Of a stretch of DNA of 64,000 bases, positions 48,634 to 57,591 are shown piece after piece; position 1 is the stretch's first letter, and each line of letters starts with the position of its first letter. The stretch covers positions 8,680,001 through 8,744,000 of the forward strand of contig NZ_CP066831.1 in the NCBI RefSeq assembly GCF_016598615.1, given 5' to 3'. The stretch comes from Streptomyces liliifuscus (GTDB lineage: Bacteria > Actinomycetota > Actinomycetes > Streptomycetales > Streptomycetaceae). The notes under the pieces were generated by a model, which searched no databases, was not told the origin of the DNA, and saw only the letters and a list, made by a program, of their open reading frames with translations. The position numbers and the translations under genes are program-made.

Positions 48634-51114
48634 ATGTCACGCACCCGCACCCGCTGGAGACTCTCCCTCACGGCCACCGCACTGCTGGCCGCGTCCTTCC
48701 TCGTCCCGGCCCCGGTGAACGCAGCCGCCGAGGACACCACCGACTACGCGATCACCGTCGACCCGAGGACCGCGGGCGCGAAGATCGACGACACGATGTA
48801 CGGCGTCTTCTTCGAGGACATCAACCGGGCGGCGGACGGCGGTCTGTACGCGGAGCTCGTGCAGAATCGGTCCTTCGAGTACTCGACGGCCGACAACCGC
48901 TCGTACACGCCGCTCACCTCCTGGGCGACCACCGGCACCGCGAAGACCGTGGACGACGACGGCCGGCTGAACGCCCGCAACCGCACGTACCTCGCCCTGG
49001 ACGGCGGCTCGTCCGTCACCAACTCCGGCTACAACACCGGGATCTCGGTCGAGAAGGGCAAGGTCTACGACTTCTCGGTCTGGGCCCGCACGGAGGGCAG
49101 GTCGGCGCTCACGGTCACCCTCCAGGACGCCGACGGCGAACTCTCCGAGGCCAGGCGCGTGACCGCCCGCGGCGGCTGGGCCAAGTACACGGCCCGCTTC
49201 ACCGCCACCCGTACCAGCGCCACCGGCCGACTCACGGTAAGCACCGGCAGCCCGGTCGCGCTCGACATGATCTCGCTGATCCCGCGCGACACGTACAAGG
49301 GTCACGGTCTGCGCAAGGACCTCGCCCAGAGGATCGCCGCCCTGGACCCCGCCTTCGTCCGCTTCCCGGGCGGCTGCCTCGTCAACACGGGCTCCATGCA
49401 GGACTACAGCGAGTCCTCCAACTGGGAGCGCAAGCGCTCGTACCAGTGGAAGGACACCATCGGCCCCGTCGAGCAGCGGGCGACGAACGCCAACTTCTGG
49501 GGCTACAACCAGAGTTACGGGCTGGGCTACCACGAGTACTTCCAGTTCTCCGAGGACATCGGCGCCATGCCGCTGCCCGTCGTGCCCGCGCTCGTCACCG
49601 GCTGCGGCCAGAACAGGGCCGTCGACGACGACGCGCTCCTCAAGCGGCACATCCAGGACACCCTGGACCTCATCGAGTACGCCAACGGTCCCGTGACCAG
49701 TGAGTGGGGCAGGAAGCGGGCGAAGGCGGGCCACCCGAAGCCGTTCCATCTCACGCACCTCGCGGTCGGCAACGAGGAGAACCTGCCGAACGAGTACTTC
49801 GAGCGCTTCAAGCAGTTCCGCGCGGCCATCGAGGCGAAGTACCCGGACATCACCGTCGTCTCCAACTCCGGCCCTGACGACAGCGGTTCGACCTTCGACA
49901 CGGCCTGGAAGCTCAACCGGGAAGCGAACGTCGACATGGTCGACGAGCACTACTACAACAGCCCGGCCTGGTTCCTCCAGAACAACGACCGCTACGACTC
50001 GTACGACAGGAACGGGCCCAAGGTCTTCCTCGGCGAGTACGCCTCGCAGGGCAACACCTTCAAGAACGCCCTCTCCGAGGCCGCGTTCATGACCGGCCTC
50101 GAACGCAACGCGGACATCGTGAAGCTCGCCTCGTACGCCCCGCTGCTCGCCAACGAGGACTACGTGCAGTGGCGGCCCGACCTGATCTGGTTCAACAACC
50201 ACGCCTCCTGGAACTCGGCCAACTACGAGGTCCAGAAGCTCTTCATGCGCAACGTCGGCGACCGGGTCGTGCCCTCGACCGCGACCGGCACACCCTCGCT
50301 GAACGGGCCCATCACGGGCGCGGTCGGCCTGTCGACGTGGGCGACCACAGCCGCGTACGACGATGTGCGGGTGACCGGCGCGGACGGCACCGCGCTGCTC
50401 AGCGACGACTTCTCCGGTGACGCCTCCAAGTGGACCCACACGGGCGGCGGCAGCTGGAGTGTCCAGGACGGGCAGTACGTGCAGAGCGACGAGGCGGCCG
50501 AGAACACCATGGTGTCCGCGGGCGACCCGGCCTGGCACGACTACGACGTGCATGTGAAGGCCACCAAGAAGTCCGGCAAGGAGGGCTTCCTCGTCGCCTT
50601 CGGCGTCAAGGACACCGGGAACTACTACTGGTGGAACCTCGGCGGCTGGAACAACACCCAGTCGGCCGTCGAACAGGCCGTGGACGGCGGCAAGTCGACG
50701 CTCGTCTCCAAGGCCGGGTCCATCGAGACGGGCCGCGCCTACGACATCGACATCAAGGTGCGAGGCCGCCAGGTGACCCTCCTCCTCGACGGCAAGGAGT
50801 GGGGCAGCTTCACCGACGACAAGCCGGCCGAGCCGTTCCGCCAGGTGGTCACCAAGGACAAGAAGACCGGTGACCTGATCGTCAAGGTGGTCAACGCCCA
50901 GGCGGCGGACGCCCGTACGGCGATCGACCTCGGCGGCGCGAAGGTCCGCCCGAAGGCCGCGGTGACCACGCTGGCCGCCGCGCCCGACGCGGTGAACACC
51001 GAGACGGAGGCGCCCGTCGCACCGGTCACGTCCACGTTCTCCGGAGTGGCCGACAGGTTCACGTACACGTTCCCGGCGAACTCGGTGACGTTCCTGCGGA
51101 TCAGGAAGGGGTGA
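48634..51114 (+). CDS. Secreted alpha-L-arabinofuranosidase, glycoside hydrolase family 51
   Basis: An 826-residue secreted enzyme. Signal peptide LTATALLAASFLVPAPVNAA is cut near residue 32. A CBM4-like insertion (about 105-220) precedes the GH51 barrel: VRFPGGCLVNTGS, the acid/base Glu381 in AVGNEENLP and the nucleophile Glu468 in VFLGEYASQGN. A second insertion (about 580-745, LSDDFSGDASKWTHTGGGSW onward) has a LamG/concanavalin-like look. It should release L-arabinose from arabinoxylan or arabinan. The upstream dyad suggests arabinose- or xylan-responsive control. Confidence 0.93.
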   Translation: MSRTRTRWRLSLTATALLAASFLVPAPVNAAAEDTTDYAITVDPRTAGAKIDDTMYGVFFEDINRAADGGLYAELVQNRSFEYSTADNRSYTPLTSWATTGTAKTVDDDGRLNARNRTYLALDGGSSVTNSGYNTGISVEKGKVYDFSVWARTEGRSALTVTLQDADGELSEARRVTARGGWAKYTARFTATRTSATGRLTVSTGSPVALDMISLIPRDTYKGHGLRKDLAQRIAALDPAFVRFPGGCLVNTGSMQDYSESSNWERKRSYQWKDTIGPVEQRATNANFWGYNQSYGLGYHEYFQFSEDIGAMPLPVVPALVTGCGQNRAVDDDALLKRHIQDTLDLIEYANGPVTSEWGRKRAKAGHPKPFHLTHLAVGNEENLPNEYFERFKQFRAAIEAKYPDITVVSNSGPDDSGSTFDTAWKLNREANVDMVDEHYYNSPAWFLQNNDRYDSYDRNGPKVFLGEYASQGNTFKNALSEAAFMTGLERNADIVKLASYAPLLANEDYVQWRPDLIWFNNHASWNSANYEVQKLFMRNVGDRVVPSTATGTPSLNGPITGAVGLSTWATTAAYDDVRVTGADGTALLSDDFSGDASKWTHTGGGSWSVQDGQYVQSDEAAENTMVSAGDPAWHDYDVHVKATKKSGKEGFLVAFGVKDTGNYYWWNLGGWNNTQSAVEQAVDGGKSTLVSKAGSIETGRAYDIDIKVRGRQVTLLLDGKEWGSFTDDKPAEPFRQVVTKDKKTGDLIVKVVNAQAADARTAIDLGGAKVRPKAAVTTLAAAPDAVNTETEAPVAPVTSTFSGVADRFTYTFPANSVTFLRIRKG

Positions 51115-51127
51115 ACCGGCGGGCGGC

Positions 51128-52360
51128 TCAGGTGCCGAAGTACGCCTGGGCCGCCCGTACTCCCTCCGCCAACTGCTCCACTTCCTCAAGGGTGTTGTAG
51201 ACGTAGAAGGTCGCCCGGGTGGTGGCCGGGACGCCGTAGCGGCGGACGATGGGGCGGGCGCAGTGGTGGCCCGTGCGGACCGCGACACCGCGGTCGTCGA
51301 GGACCTGGCCGACGTCGTGCGGATGGATGCCGTCGACGGCGAAGGAGACCGCCGAGCCGCGATCCTCGGTGCCGCGCGGGCCGATGATGTGCACGCCCGG
51401 GATCTCCTGGAGGAGTTGAAGGGCCCGCGCGGTGAGGACGTCCTCGTGCGCGGCGACCTCGTCCATACCGAGAGCCCTCAAGTAGTCGACGGCCGCGGCC
51501 AGTCCGACCGCCTGCGGGGCCATCGGGACGCCCGCCTCGAACCGCTGGGGCGGCGGCAGAAACGTCGCACGGTCCATCTCGACCACCTCGATCATCGAGC
51601 CGCCGGTGAGGAACGGCGGAAGATCCGCGAGGAGTTCGCGCCGGCCCCACAGCACGCCGACGCCGTTCGGGCCGAGCATCTTGTGTCCGGAGAAGGCGAG
51701 GAAGTCGGCCCCCAACTCCCGTACGTCCACGGGCCGGTGGGGCACGGACTGGGCGCCGTCGACCACCACCAGTGCCCCGACGGCATGCGCGCGGTCGGCG
51801 ATCAGCCGTACCGGATTGAGGGTGCCGAGGACGTTCGACTGATGGGTGAGGGCGACGACCTTCGTCCGCTCGTCGAGGAGTTCGTCGATACGGGACAGGT
51901 CCAGGCGGCCCTCGTCGGTGAGCCCGAACCAGTCCAGGGTCGCGCCGGTGCGCTCCGCGAGCTGCTGCCAGGGGACGAGGTTCGCGTGGTGCTCCATCTC
52001 CGTGACCACGATCCGGTCGCCCGCGCCGATCCGGTCGGCGTTGCCCAGCCCGTACGCGACGAGGTTGATGCCCTCCGTGGCGTTCTTGGTGAACACGACC
52101 TCGTCCTCGTCGGCACCGACGAAGTCCGCGATCGTGCGTCGCGCGTTCTCGTACGCCTCCGTCGCCTCGCCGGCCAGCTGGTGGGCGCCGCGGTGCACGG
52201 CGGCGTTGTGCCGGAGGTAGAAGTCCCGTTCGGCGTCGAGGACCTGGAGCGGCTTCTGCGTGGTGGCCCCGGAGTCGAGGTAGACGAGCCGGGCACCGCT
52301 GTCCACCGTCCGTCCAAGGATCGGGAAGTCCTTGCGGAGCGCGTCCACATCGAGGGCCAC
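51128..52360 (-). CDS. Cysteine desulfurase, SufS type
   Basis: A 410-residue PLP enzyme. The PLP lysine is in FSGHKMLGPNGVG, the active-site cysteine in VRTGHHCARPI, and MEHHANLVPWQ and THQSNVLGTLNPV are family motifs. It provides sulfur for iron-sulfur cluster assembly. No other suf gene lies nearby, so this is a detached copy. GTG start with GAGAGGTG upstream. Divergent from the CGNR gene with a large palindrome between. Confidence 0.93.
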   Translation of the reverse strand: MALDVDALRKDFPILGRTVDSGARLVYLDSGATTQKPLQVLDAERDFYLRHNAAVHRGAHQLAGEATEAYENARRTIADFVGADEDEVVFTKNATEGINLVAYGLGNADRIGAGDRIVVTEMEHHANLVPWQQLAERTGATLDWFGLTDEGRLDLSRIDELLDERTKVVALTHQSNVLGTLNPVRLIADRAHAVGALVVVDGAQSVPHRPVDVRELGADFLAFSGHKMLGPNGVGVLWGRRELLADLPPFLTGGSMIEVVEMDRATFLPPPQRFEAGVPMAPQAVGLAAAVDYLRALGMDEVAAHEDVLTARALQLLQEIPGVHIIGPRGTEDRGSAVSFAVDGIHPHDVGQVLDDRGVAVRTGHHCARPIVRRYGVPATTRATFYVYNTLEEVEQLAEGVRAAQAYFGT

Positions 52361-52403
52361 AGTGATTCACCTCTCACGGTTTCTCAGGTCGTTCGGCGTG
52401 AGG

Positions 52404-52438
52404 AACGCTAGGCATTCTCACGGAGAATCGCAAGCGTT
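52404..52438. promoter_or_regulatory. 35-bp nested palindrome over a leaderless promoter
   Basis: AACGCT-n4-ATTCTC-n3-GAGAAT-n4-AGCGTT is perfectly symmetric (52404-52438). Its right end merges into a TAACAT -10 (52438-52443), which lies six bases before the GTG of the CGNR gene (52450). It sits about 44 bp from the divergent sufS-type start, so it could control both. Confidence 0.65.
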
Positions 52439-52449
52439 AACATGAGACC

Positions 52450-53037
52450 GTGGATCACGAGGCCCCTCATTACCTGCACCACCTGCAGGTCCCCGGCGAG
52501 GAGCGCTATGTCTCGCTCGCCCTGGTCAACACGCGTTTTACGCTGAGTCACGGCCCGGTCGACCTGCTCGACGGCACAGAGGCCGCGCACCTGTGGCTCG
52601 TACGGCACGAGCTGCTGCCGGACCGGGTCGCGCTGAACGGGCGGCAGGCGGGCAGGCTCCTCGGGCTGCGGGAGGCGTCACGAGCGCTGTTCGGGGCGCG
52701 GGCGGTCGGCGCCGTACCGCCCGGGGAGAGTCTCGACACCCTCAACTCCGCTCTGGGGGCGGCCCCTTCGACGCCACGGCTCGCCTGGACGTCCGACGGG
52801 CCGCACCGCGCCGACGAGCCCGACACCGGCAACCCGGCCGCGGCCGCCCTCTCCCTCCTCGCCGAGGACGCCACGGAGCTCCTCACCGGAACCGAGGCCG
52901 AACAGCTTACGGAATGCGCGGCCCAGGGCTGCGCCCGCTGGTTCCTCCGCTCCCACGCGGCCCGCCGCTGGTGCACGACTAAGTGCGGCAACCGGGTGCG
53001 GGCGGCCCGGGCCTATGCGGCACGCAAGGTCCGCTGA
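52450..53037 (+). CDS. CGNR zinc-finger (ABATE-domain) protein
   Basis: A 195-residue probable regulator. The N-terminal ABATE-like stress domain (about 20-140, LALVNTRFTLSHGPVDLLDG) is followed by the C-terminal CGNR zinc finger: CAAQGCARWFLR, then RRWCTTKCGNRVRAARAY, providing four cysteines. CGNR proteins are DNA-binding stress regulators in actinobacteria. Leaderless translation is probable; the overlapping palindrome is a good candidate for self-binding. Confidence 0.9.
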   Translation: MDHEAPHYLHHLQVPGEERYVSLALVNTRFTLSHGPVDLLDGTEAAHLWLVRHELLPDRVALNGRQAGRLLGLREASRALFGARAVGAVPPGESLDTLNSALGAAPSTPRLAWTSDGPHRADEPDTGNPAAAALSLLAEDATELLTGTEAEQLTECAAQGCARWFLRSHAARRWCTTKCGNRVRAARAYAARKVR

Positions 53038-53058
53038 GGGTCCCGCGACTCCTGAGTC

Positions 53059-53763
53059 TCAGCCGTCCCCACCCCGGTCCACAGCCCCCGCCGGCAGCAG
53101 CGTCGTGAACAGCGGTGACGGCGGCAGCCCCAGTTCCGTGTCGAGCAGGGTCGCGAAGGCCCGGTACGTGCGGATCGCCTCTGCCGTGTTGCCTTCGGCC
53201 AGATGCACCGCCACCACCGCGCGATGGCCACTCTCCCTCAAGGGCTCCACACGAACGCTCTCCAGGGCGGCCTTGAGCGCCGAGGCGTGGCTGCCGCCGG
53301 CCAGGAGGCGGGAGGAGAGGGCGTCCAGGGCGTGAAGGCGGAGCTGGCGGAGGCGTTCGCGTTCGAAGTGGACCCAGCCGTCGTCCCAGCCTGGGAGGAG
53401 GTCGCCACGGAAGAGCAGGGCAGGTGGTACGTCGGGACCGGCGTCGTCCAGGGCCCGGGCGTCCACCGTCACGGATTCCGCGAGGGCCAGCATGTCGCCG
53501 CGGCTTCCCACGACCAGCGGCGGTGAGCGCCAGTCCCGGTGCAGCCGCCACAGCGTGGTCCGCAGACTGCCGTGAGCGCGTTCCTCCGAGACCTCGGGCC
53601 ACAGCGTCCCGGCGAGGACGGTCCGGGTGGCGTGCCGGTACAGGCCGAGGTAGGCGAGCAGCCGCCGGGCACTCGCGCTGACCTCGACCGGACCGTCGTG
53701 CTCGAGCCGGAAACGGCCCAGCAACTGCACTCGCGGGGCCGTCTCCGTGCCCGCCTGGTTCAC
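53059..53763 (-). CDS. SARP-type regulator (winged helix plus BTAD) at the end of the eCIS operon
   Basis: A 234-residue regulator. Residues about 10-95 match the OmpR-like winged helix of SARPs (VQLLGRFRLEHDGPVEVSAS, LLAYLGLYRHATRTVLAGTL, RTTLWRLHRDW), and 100-225 the BTAD helical domain (LPGWDDGWVHFERERLRQLR, GHRAVVAVHLAEGNTAEAIR). It lacks the ATPase part of AfsR. Its GTG overlaps the S41 peptidase stop (GTGA), so it is made together with the injection-system genes and may activate them. Confidence 0.88.
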   Translation of the reverse strand: MNQAGTETAPRVQLLGRFRLEHDGPVEVSASARRLLAYLGLYRHATRTVLAGTLWPEVSEERAHGSLRTTLWRLHRDWRSPPLVVGSRGDMLALAESVTVDARALDDAGPDVPPALLFRGDLLPGWDDGWVHFERERLRQLRLHALDALSSRLLAGGSHASALKAALESVRVEPLRESGHRAVVAVHLAEGNTAEAIRTYRAFATLLDTELGLPPSPLFTTLLPAGAVDRGGDG

Positions 53764-55655
53764 GCGCCGCGGGCGATGGTGCGCGCGGCGGCGAGGACCC
53801 CGGCGGCGTAGCCCTCGACGCGGATGGTGTCGCGGGGCCCTGGAGCGGGTGTGACGGTGAGGGACGTATCGCCGTCGGCGACGTCCACCGAGGCGCGGGG
53901 GCGGCCCGCGACGAACACGTCGACACGGTCAAGTCCCTTGGTACCGATGCGGAGCGTGGCGCCGTCGCGGGTCGCGGTGAGCCGGAACGCGGGCAGGGCC
54001 GCAAGGATCCCTCCCGCCCTGGCCAGCAGGTCGGTGTTGTCGTGCAGCACGTCGTCGCGGGTCATCCGGTGGCGGATGTCCGGGGTCACGCCGAGGTCCT
54101 CCACGGGCGTCCCGGCCAGTGCGCCCACCCGGACCGTACGGCGGATCGAGACCCGCATGTTGGCCCCGCCGGGCAGCTCCCGGTAGGGCGAGGCGGTGTC
54201 GGCCGGGTCGGGCACCTCGAAGAGAGCCTTGAGCAGGCCGTGGGTCCACACGTTGGCGCCGCCCGCACCGGTGTTGTCGTCCACGCCGAGGACGGGACCC
54301 ACGCCGTGGTCCTGGAATCCGGCGGAGAGGATGTCGGTGGCCGAGTAGCAGCGGGCGTTGATGATCAGGACCACCGGGCCCTGGTACTGCTGCCCGATCG
54401 TGTTGGCCCTCCCCTCCGGCGTGATGGGGAACGTGGCGGAGAAGGACGCCCCGGTCTCCACCGCCTGCTCCAGGGAGGCGAACCAGGGACCCAGGTCGAT
54501 CTGCCGGGTCGGGTTGGCGGCGTGACGGCGGCACAGCCGCAGGTTGAGCGGGGTGCTGATGAACTGCGTCGGCTCCGGCACGATCCGGCGCGGAGTGAGG
54601 GTCTGCAGCAGGAACTCGGAGGCGAAGATGTGTCCGCCGCCGTTGTCCCGCACGTCCAGCACCAGCCCGTCCTGGGGTATCAGCCCCAGCAGCCGCACGA
54701 ACTCCACGACGAAGGCGTCCGGGTCGTTGGTGTTGAACGTGAAGATCCGGATGTGTCCGAAGACCCCGGACGGGGTCTGCACCGCCCGGGCCCGGAAGAA
54801 GCCGGGCAGGGCCGTCGGGATGTCCTGACCGGCGTCCGCGGGCTCGGTCGTCAGCTCGTGGTCCGTGGGTCCGCCGGCCCGCTCCAGCTCCACCACGTCC
54901 GGCACGAAGAGCAGCTTGGTCGCGCGGCTGATCTCGTCGCCGACCAGGTCGAGGCCCTGCGCGACGGCCGCGGCGCTCAGGCCGTCGGCGTCGACATAGG
55001 GAGGCAGGTTGTCGGTGACCTGCCAGGGCAGGCGCAGCTCGCCCGGGTCGCCGTCGGTCCCGGTGCAGCCGATGTCGACCCAGTCCTCGTCCGGCGGCAG
55101 GTGCATGACCAGCGGGCGGATGGTCAGGGACTGCAGGCCCCGGGAGCGCCGGGCGGCCGGGTTGCTCCCGGCGAAGCGGTCGCCGGCCAGGTCGACCGCG
55201 CGCTCCATGGGTACCCCGTTCCAGTGGTGGATGACCACACCGGGCCCGAAACCGGGGGCGGCGAAGTCGCGGACGACGTGCGTGACGATGTACCGAGGGC
55301 CGTTGAGGTCGTGGTACTCCTCGACGCGGAACGGCAGAAAGGCCACCTTTCCCGCGAAGGGCGCCGGCAGTAGATAATTGGTGTGCAGGTCGCGCACCGA
55401 GTGGAACACCGAGGACAGGGCCGCGTGGAAGCGCCACTCGGGGTCCATGGTCTGCTCGGTCTGCCGCCCCAGCCGGGTGAGCAGCAGCCGCAGTCGCTGC
55501 ACCGGGTTCACGGCGTGCATGGCCGTCTTCAACGGCAGATGGACATAGTTGTCCTCGAAGAGGACCAGTGCCTGCTCGGTGAGCGTACGGCGGTCCTCCA
55601 GGGTCAGTGCGCCGTTGGTGCCGTCCAGGAAGTCGGACAGGTCCATCGTCTTCAT
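53760..55655 (-). CDS. S41-family peptidase without signal peptide, in the eCIS operon
   Basis: A 631-residue serine peptidase-like protein. It has an N-terminal helical region (1-105), a region near 110-160 (RVEEYHDLNGPRYIVTHVVR) that could be PDZ-like, and the S41 core: GLVLDVRDNGGGHIFASEFL, ARCYSATDILSAGFQDHGVG with the probable nucleophile Ser438, and LGVDDNTGAGGANVW. The last 75 residues form a beta-rich domain. No signal peptide or membrane helix is present, unlike CtpA or TSP, so it should act in the cytoplasm. It could mature tail or cargo proteins. It overlaps the SARP gene; 160 bp separate it from the gene before. Confidence 0.87.
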   Translation of the reverse strand: MKTMDLSDFLDGTNGALTLEDRRTLTEQALVLFEDNYVHLPLKTAMHAVNPVQRLRLLLTRLGRQTEQTMDPEWRFHAALSSVFHSVRDLHTNYLLPAPFAGKVAFLPFRVEEYHDLNGPRYIVTHVVRDFAAPGFGPGVVIHHWNGVPMERAVDLAGDRFAGSNPAARRSRGLQSLTIRPLVMHLPPDEDWVDIGCTGTDGDPGELRLPWQVTDNLPPYVDADGLSAAAVAQGLDLVGDEISRATKLLFVPDVVELERAGGPTDHELTTEPADAGQDIPTALPGFFRARAVQTPSGVFGHIRIFTFNTNDPDAFVVEFVRLLGLIPQDGLVLDVRDNGGGHIFASEFLLQTLTPRRIVPEPTQFISTPLNLRLCRRHAANPTRQIDLGPWFASLEQAVETGASFSATFPITPEGRANTIGQQYQGPVVLIINARCYSATDILSAGFQDHGVGPVLGVDDNTGAGGANVWTHGLLKALFEVPDPADTASPYRELPGGANMRVSIRRTVRVGALAGTPVEDLGVTPDIRHRMTRDDVLHDNTDLLARAGGILAALPAFRLTATRDGATLRIGTKGLDRVDVFVAGRPRASVDVADGDTSLTVTPAPGPRDTIRVEGYAAGVLAAARTIARGA

Positions 55656-55815
55656 CGCGTCCCCCGTCGTCTGGTTGCCCGTCCGGATGCGCCGGGCGTT
55701 CTCCAGGTGAGCAGAGCGGGGGAGCGGGCGGGACGGCCGTGTCGCGAACTACCTACCCTTTGCGCAGACTTGACACCTCGGAGTCATGCGGAGTGATGTG
55801 CGTCGATACGCCACG

Positions 55816-56472
55816 TCATACGAACTCCAGCTGAGTTTCCGCCGAAAGCCGCGGATCCGCTGCGAACGCGTACACCGTCACCAGTCTCGGCGCGGTCTCG
55901 GCGACCAGCCGGAAGACCGCCCGCCCGGACTTCAGCCGTACGGCGGCCACGCGGGCGTCCGTGTCGGGGCCGAGCAGGGTACCTCCCGTCGAGCGGAGGA
56001 AGACCTGGTCGGTGTGGCCACGGCCCTTGCGGAGGGTGCCGTCCGGGGCCGTCTTGCGGACCGTGATCGTGCAGAAAGCGGTGCCGTCCGCGGGGAGTTG
56101 GGGCATGCCGTCGGCGGGGTGCCGGGAGGGGGCGTCGACCTCCAGGGTCAGGACGGCCCCGGTGGCGGCCGTGTCGCTCAGGAACGCGGAGACGGCCTCC
56201 TCGGGGGTCAGTGGCAGGGGGGCGCGGTGGCTGGTTTCCAGGCCACGAAGTCGGCCGTCGGTGTGGATCTCGTACGACCCCGGACCGGCCGTGAACTCCG
56301 CCGACGGCAGCGCACTCAGGTCCCGGACGACGTCCTCGCCGTTCCGGGTCAGGGCTATCCACGTGTGGTCCTCGGCACGAGCCACCACGGTGTTCTCGTC
56401 GGCGTCGAGCTCTACCGGGAGGGCGGCAGGGGCGGTGGGCTCGGGAGGCTGGATCGGTGGGGGCTCTTCCAC
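55816..56472 (-). CDS. eCIS-operon protein of unknown function
   Basis: A 218-residue protein not recognised. After a Pro-rich start (VEEPPPIQPPEPTAPA) it appears as a beta-rich two-part fold: a first part (DENTVVARAEDHTWIALTRN) that reads like a small Ig or tail-fibre domain, and a second part with RSTGGTLLGPDTDARVAAVR and KSGRAVFRLVAE. It begins 13 bp after the DUF6519 gene, in the same direction. It may be a fibre accessory, chaperone or cargo. GTG start. Confidence 0.7.
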   Translation of the reverse strand: MEEPPPIQPPEPTAPAALPVELDADENTVVARAEDHTWIALTRNGEDVVRDLSALPSAEFTAGPGSYEIHTDGRLRGLETSHRAPLPLTPEEAVSAFLSDTAATGAVLTLEVDAPSRHPADGMPQLPADGTAFCTITVRKTAPDGTLRKGRGHTDQVFLRSTGGTLLGPDTDARVAAVRLKSGRAVFRLVAETAPRLVTVYAFAADPRLSAETQLEFV

Positions 56473-56485
56473 GGCGGGTCGCCTT

Positions 56486-57577
56486 TCAGGATTCGAAGTC
56501 GAGGAGGAGGCCGTGCAGTTGGAGCTCGCCGGTCCCGCCGCCCCATGCGTAGAGGTGGTACGAGTAGGCGGTGTTGTCGACGAGGTGGGCGTTCTGTTCG
56601 CGGGCCACCGTCATGGAGCGTCTGATCGGGGTGTTCGCCGAGGTCCCGATGCTGTCGCCGGTGAGGTACAGGCTGGTGGTGTCGGCGGGGTCGAGGGAGC
56701 TGCGGCCGAGGAGAATCAGCAAACTGCCGGAGCCGCTGGGTACGACGGCCTGGTAGGCCAGGGTGCCGAGCCTGGCCCTTTGGGGCAGTCGGAGCGGCAG
56801 GATGCCCACGGCGCTGACGCCCGCGGGTTTGCGGGCGAACAGCTTGGGCCCCGACGACCCGACCTCCCAGGCAGGGTTTCCCGTGATCGCCGGGAACACC
56901 GGGGAGAGCGACATGTACCGGGTCGCCGGACCGACGTCCAGAAACGGCCGCCGCTCCTCGATCTCCCCGACCTGGATCACCGCGCCCCCCGCCGCCCGGT
57001 TGAGCACCCCGAGCGGCGTGAAGAAGTGCCCGCCCGGTGCGCCCGGCAGCGCGGTGCCGCCCTCGACGACCCGGACCGTGAACTCGCGCTTGAGCCGTAC
57101 GGCGGTCTCCACCCCGATCACCGGATTGACGATCTCCCCGTCCTCGGCCTGCCCCACCTCGCGCTCCCACACGTCGAGATAGACCAGGTCGGAGCGGGCG
57201 GCGGCGGGGGTGGTGAGCGCTGGGAGAACGGCCACGCCGTCCTTGGCAGCCTTGGCAGGATCCGTCCACGGCTGGCTGCCGTAGTCGAGCCAGCGCGGCT
57301 GGATCCGCACCGGGCGGCCCGCGACGATCGCCGGGCCGGCGAGGAAGAAGAAGTTGTTGGCGGTGTTCGTCGGCCACAGCCGGAACGAGTGGTCAGCGCT
57401 GCCCGGCAGTCGAGCGACCCCGTCCCGGCCCACCGCCGCCAGCCCGTCGTACACCTCCTGCCGGATCACGTCGTTCTGTTCGTTCCAGTCCGCGTCCACC
57501 AGCGGCACGCCCTGCTGCAGGCGCACGCCGACGTAACTCTTCTCCGGGCGGAAGGTGTTGCGCGAGAAGTTGCCCAT
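56486..57577 (-). CDS. DUF6519 protein, phage-tail-like particle component
   Basis: A 363-residue protein. The start is the family hallmark: NFSRNTFRPEKSYVGVRLQQ, then GVPLVDADWNEQNDV. It continues with NNFFFLAGPAIVAGRPVRIQ and DLVYLDVWEREVG, and ends in a beta-rich domain with YSYHLYAWGGGTGELQLHG. DUF6519 proteins accompany baseplate genes of contractile injection systems and are thought to be external parts, possibly the fibre or spike periphery. Transcribed with its neighbours. Confidence 0.83.
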   Translation of the reverse strand: MGNFSRNTFRPEKSYVGVRLQQGVPLVDADWNEQNDVIRQEVYDGLAAVGRDGVARLPGSADHSFRLWPTNTANNFFFLAGPAIVAGRPVRIQPRWLDYGSQPWTDPAKAAKDGVAVLPALTTPAAARSDLVYLDVWEREVGQAEDGEIVNPVIGVETAVRLKREFTVRVVEGGTALPGAPGGHFFTPLGVLNRAAGGAVIQVGEIEERRPFLDVGPATRYMSLSPVFPAITGNPAWEVGSSGPKLFARKPAGVSAVGILPLRLPQRARLGTLAYQAVVPSGSGSLLILLGRSSLDPADTTSLYLTGDSIGTSANTPIRRSMTVAREQNAHLVDNTAYSYHLYAWGGGTGELQLHGLLLDFES

Positions 57578-57591
57578 CGTGTTCCTCCCGG

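Noticed and set aside
55770..55798. TTGACA promoter on the plus strand between the S41 gene and the upstream gene
   Set aside because: No matching -10 at 16-19 bp, and it would transcribe antisense to the eCIS operon.
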